A stretch of DNA of 64,000 nt, taken from positions 372,001 to 436,000 of the forward strand of contig NZ_RAIQ01000001.1 of assembly GCF_003625475.1 (NCBI RefSeq), read 5' to 3'. Source of the stretch: Butyrivibrio sp. X503 (GTDB lineage Bacteria > Bacillota > Clostridia > Lachnospirales > Lachnospiraceae). A model generated the notes under the pieces. It worked only from the letters and a program-made list of their open reading frames with translations. It searched no databases and was not told the DNA's origin. Position numbers and translations under genes: made by a program. Shown piece by piece: positions 61,380 to 64,000 of the stretch; the stretch's first letter is position 1, and each line of letters opens with the position of its first letter.

Positions 61380-62804
61380 ATGTTTATTACTTACCAGTTG
61401 CTCTTTCCTTTAGTATTTATAATACTTCTACTGGAATTCATAGTTCCCAAAAAGATCCGTTCTTTTTTACTTCTTGCATTAAGCTTTTTCCTTTATTACA
61501 TTTGCGGAACGGCATCTTTTTATATCCTGCCTGCAATGGGCGTTGTTTCATACGCCTCGACAATGGCAATGAAAAAGCTTGGTTCTCAGACCGCCAAAAA
61601 AGTGATTCTTTTCTCAAGCATCACTGTAATAGTAGGACTTATGCTGGCATTTAGATACACAGGAATCAAAAATGCTGCTCCGCTTGGATTGTCATTTTTT
61701 GCCTTGGAAGCCATTTCCTACATTTCAGATTGTTATACAGGAAAAATAGAAACAGAGAATAATCCTCTTTATGTTCTCTTATATATCGCATTCTTTCCCA
61801 CTGTTATTTCCGGTCCTATTGAGAGAGGCGGTAATCTGATACCTCAATTCAAGAAGCTTGACTCTTGTTCAAGAAAAGACTTATTGGATATAAACAGACT
61901 GTGTGACAATGCAATAATCATCATATTCGGAATGTTCGTAAAGCTTGTGATAGCTGACAGACTTTCAATAGTTTCCAATACTATTTTCTCAACTTATTAT
62001 CGCTACGGAACCACGGTTCTGATAATAGGCGCGATCAGCTTCGGAATGCAGCTTTACTGTGATTTTATGGCTTATTCTCACATAGCTCTCGGAATTGCCG
62101 GAATGTTTAATATCGGCATAATGGATAACTTTAAGGCTCCGTATCTGTCTGTATCTGTCACAGACTTCTGGAGAAGATGGCATATATCGCTCAGCTCGTG
62201 GCTTAGAGATTATGTTTACATTCCACTTGGCGGAAACAGAAAAGGCAAGCTGAGAAAATATCTCAACACATTTATTACTTTTGTTATAAGTGGTATATGG
62301 CATGGTTCGGGTCTTAGCTTTTTGGTATGGGGTTGCCTTCATGGGCTCTATATCATGATAGAAAACCTTCTTACCGATATTGGACTCATGAAAAAAGATA
62401 AAAGCTCCATCCCCTTCGGCGGGCGTTTTTTAAGAGCTATAGTCACGTTTGTACTGGTAGATTTTGCCTGGATCTTTTTTAAGGCAGATTCAACCAAGAT
62501 CGCATGTGCATATATTAAACAAATGTTTACCGTCAAGGATTTCTGGATACTGTCAGATATGAACAAGTTTTTTTCGTTTGGACTGGGTATTCAGGAAGTA
62601 CTTATTCTCATAACGGCACTGCTTATCCTGGCCGGTATGGACTTTGTCACTTATAAGAACAATTTAAGAGTCGACAGCTGGCTTAAGATTCAAGGCCCTG
62701 TATTCAGAGTAATATTCACTCTTGCAATTCTGCTGTTTACAATAGTATTCGGCATATACGGCGAAACTGTCGACCCCGCAACCTTTTACTATATGTCATT
62801 TTAA
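61380..62804 (+). CDS. MBOAT family O-acyltransferase (AlgI/DltB-like)
   Basis: A 474-residue polytopic membrane protein. MBOAT landmarks are FFPTVISGPIERG, FWRRWHISLSSWLRDYVYIP followed by LGGNRKG, and the catalytic His in SGIWHGSG. It is expected to carry acetyl groups from acetyl-CoA across the membrane to the SGNH protein encoded just upstream, for O-acetylation of a surface glycan. DltB-like teichoic acid alanylation is less likely because no dltA or dltC is present. GGAG precedes ATG 61380. Confidence 0.95.
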   Translation: MFITYQLLFPLVFIILLLEFIVPKKIRSFLLLALSFFLYYICGTASFYILPAMGVVSYASTMAMKKLGSQTAKKVILFSSITVIVGLMLAFRYTGIKNAAPLGLSFFALEAISYISDCYTGKIETENNPLYVLLYIAFFPTVISGPIERGGNLIPQFKKLDSCSRKDLLDINRLCDNAIIIIFGMFVKLVIADRLSIVSNTIFSTYYRYGTTVLIIGAISFGMQLYCDFMAYSHIALGIAGMFNIGIMDNFKAPYLSVSVTDFWRRWHISLSSWLRDYVYIPLGGNRKGKLRKYLNTFITFVISGIWHGSGLSFLVWGCLHGLYIMIENLLTDIGLMKKDKSSIPFGGRFLRAIVTFVLVDFAWIFFKADSTKIACAYIKQMFTVKDFWILSDMNKFFSFGLGIQEVLILITALLILAGMDFVTYKNNLRVDSWLKIQGPVFRVIFTLAILLFTIVFGIYGETVDPATFYYMSF

Positions 62805-62808
62805 AAAA

Positions 62809-62846
62809 TACCGAGGCAAAGATTATATCCTATCTTTGTCTCGGTA
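62809..62846. terminator. Bidirectional terminator after the MBOAT gene
   Basis: A 15-position stem with one G.T pair (62809-62823 with 62832-62846), flanked by A-rich and T-rich sequence, between convergent genes. Confidence 0.85.
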
Positions 62847-62855
62847 TAATTATTA

Positions 62856-63038
62856 TCAAAAAGCTTTACTCTTTATTGCGCATACCGCCGCCATCACGGC
62901 AAGCACAATGGCAAAAATGCGCATCCATTTATATGTTTCCGGTTCTTCTTCATTATCTTTGTTAAGTTCACCTATCGTGAAAACAACCACTGCAATTATA
63001 AAGATAACCGCAGCCAAAACAGCCAATACCTTACTCAT
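62856..63038 (-). CDS. Small two-helix membrane protein
   Basis: A 60-residue protein with two membrane helices (about 3-25 and 40-57) joined by an acidic loop (ELNKDNEEEPETYK). The family is not recognised. GGAGG lies 5 bases before ATG 63038; an in-frame GTG 12 bases earlier overlaps it. It follows plsC by 19 bases on the same strand, which suggests co-transcription. Confidence 0.7.
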   Translation of the reverse strand: MSKVLAVLAAVIFIIAVVVFTIGELNKDNEEEPETYKWMRIFAIVLAVMAAVCAIKSKAF

Positions 63039-63057
63039 TGCATCCTCCACAACTATA

Positions 63058-63777
63058 TCAGCCTGCCAAATGTTCTTTTATCTTATCTTTAATCCTGCCT
63101 TCAACCAATGCTGCAATTTCCTTGGTCTTCATGCCCTTATATTCATCATACATGATTGGCTCAAGATAGTACACATATGTTGTCACAGGACCATAGTGAT
63201 CGCTGTTGTATACCTTATAGGAATCGACAAGTGCGACCGGAATTATAGGAACCTTGGACATCTGCGCCACTTTAAAACTTCCGGCCTTGAAGGTTTCCAC
63301 AACATTTCCGTTGTTTTCTTTATATCCTCCCTCAGGAAAAAGAATATATTTCTTCCCTTCTTCAAGTTCTTTTGCCATCTCTTGAAAAACAGTTATTGTC
63401 TGCCTGGGATTATTAAGATATATAGATTTACCTTTCACCAGTAATAAAAACTCATAAACAAGCGGGATTCTTGACCTCTCTATATCCATAACAAAAGATA
63501 TGGGTTTTTCATGTGTCGCAAAGATTCCCGGAACATCATATTTACCCTGATGGTTGGGATAGAGCATATAACCGCCTTCTTTAGGAAGGTTCTCCGTGCC
63601 GCATGCTATAGTCTTATAGCCTGACGACTTGTTCATAACATCAACCATCTCTCTGGCCACTGCATAACAGTCCTCTTCTGAGTGCTTCTTGGGGTTTCTT
63701 ACCCATATTCTGGCCTTGATAATGTAATAGATGATCTTATGTAGATTGATCAGTATCGTATGATAATAATTCCTCAT
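63058..63777 (-). CDS. plsC: 1-acyl-sn-glycerol-3-phosphate acyltransferase
   Basis: A 239-residue PlsC-type acyltransferase of phospholipid synthesis. The catalytic NHxxxxD motif is YPNHQGKYD, and the glycerol-phosphate motif is LFPEGGYKEN. A hydrophobic N-terminal helix should hold it at the membrane. It starts 8 bases after the exonuclease-like gene; GGAG lies 13 bases upstream within that gene's end. Confidence 0.93.
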   Translation of the reverse strand: MRNYYHTILINLHKIIYYIIKARIWVRNPKKHSEEDCYAVAREMVDVMNKSSGYKTIACGTENLPKEGGYMLYPNHQGKYDVPGIFATHEKPISFVMDIERSRIPLVYEFLLLVKGKSIYLNNPRQTITVFQEMAKELEEGKKYILFPEGGYKENNGNVVETFKAGSFKVAQMSKVPIIPVALVDSYKVYNSDHYGPVTTYVYYLEPIMYDEYKGMKTKEIAALVEGRIKDKIKEHLAG

Positions 63778-63785
63778 TTAGAAAA

Positions 63786-64000
63786 TCATTCTCCAATCTT
63801 ATCCAAAAGTGATCTGAAACCGTATTTTTCAAATTGCTCTTTTGCCTTGGCTTTATCTATATTAACCTTAAAGCCGTCCAAAGAAACATCAAAGGGGTAA
63901 TCCTCCCTTATTTTAGCCAGGTCTTTAGATAATACGGCAAGATCTCTGTATTCTATAAGAGCCTTCATAGGGCTTCTTGAAATTGCAAGATCTTCCTTCC
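63786..64000 (-). CDS. C-terminal end of a 5'-3' exonuclease-like protein (partial)
   Basis: The visible 71 residues run off the window edge at the 5' side. They resemble the end of the 5'-3' exonuclease domain of DNA polymerase I: DLAVLSKDLAKIREDYPFDV and the closing YGFRSLLDKI. The chain stops right after this block, so if the match is right it is a stand-alone flap-type exonuclease rather than a full PolA. The assignment rests on a short stretch. Confidence 0.5.
   Translation of the reverse strand, partial: KEDLAISRSPMKALIEYRDLAVLSKDLAKIREDYPFDVSLDGFKVNIDKAKAKEQFEKYGFRSLLDKIGE

Overview
The window is one continuous piece of a low-to-moderate GC Firmicute chromosome. It is most like a butyrate-forming, plant-fibre-using Lachnospiraceae species (Butyrivibrio / Pseudobutyrivibrio-like). 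This rests on the complete thl-crt-hbd-bcd-etfB-etfA operon, a GH94 cellobiose phosphorylase, Lachnospiraceae-type small proteins, and AGGAGG-type ribosome binding sites. The genus is an inference; there is no rRNA gene here. No insertion sequence, prophage or CRISPR array was seen.

Layout. 1-3.4 kb: cellobiose phosphorylase end, a degenerate M23 protein paired with a bactofilin, a TrpR-like regulator and a cold-shock protein. 3.5-8.9 kb: a lysine-riboswitch operon dapA-dapB-hisA (hisA is of the eukaryotic HIS6 type), diverging from typA; then a YigZ-family gene. 9-14.2 kb: class A PBP, tRNA-Leu, MATE exporter, DUF4867-like protein. 14.3-15.2 kb: a six-tRNA operon carrying an unassigned 126-nt multibranched RNA between two tRNAs. 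15.2-19.2 kb: phosphodiesterase, rdgB, amidase-like and rlmL-like genes, then tRNA-Arg. 19.2-30.5 kb: HD-GYP regulator with a second thiolase, a cobalt/nickel ECF transporter, and the butyrate operon. 30.6-35.9 kb: a CotH kinase coupled to hpf, a DnaA-box cluster, an NlpC/P60 hydrolase and trxB. 36-43.5 kb: HAD, SDR, CheY/CheX pair, a Q/N-rich membrane protein, SseB-like and M18 peptidase genes. 43.6-48 kb: permease, polyferredoxin plus thioredoxin lipoprotein, and a barnase/barstar pair in which the nuclease sits on a long Gly-rich stalk. 48-54.6 kb: CDP-sugar genes and a coenzyme A locus. 54.6-64 kb: a second CotH protein, superoxide dismutase, PseC-like aminotransferase, an SGNH/MBOAT O-acetylation pair, plsC and the end of a 5'-3' exonuclease-like gene.

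How it fits together. Cellobiose is phosphorolysed to feed glycolysis, and acetyl-CoA is carried to butyryl-CoA with EtfAB-Bcd electron bifurcation. The CoA locus supplies the cofactor. Much of the right half is cell-surface work: sugar nucleotides, glycosyl transfer, O-acetylation, secreted kinases and a tethered RNase. The signals that are least explained are the tRNA-operon RNA, the hairpin leaders in front of tRNA units, the DnaA-box cluster, three genes with leaderless-looking promoters, and the stalked barnase.
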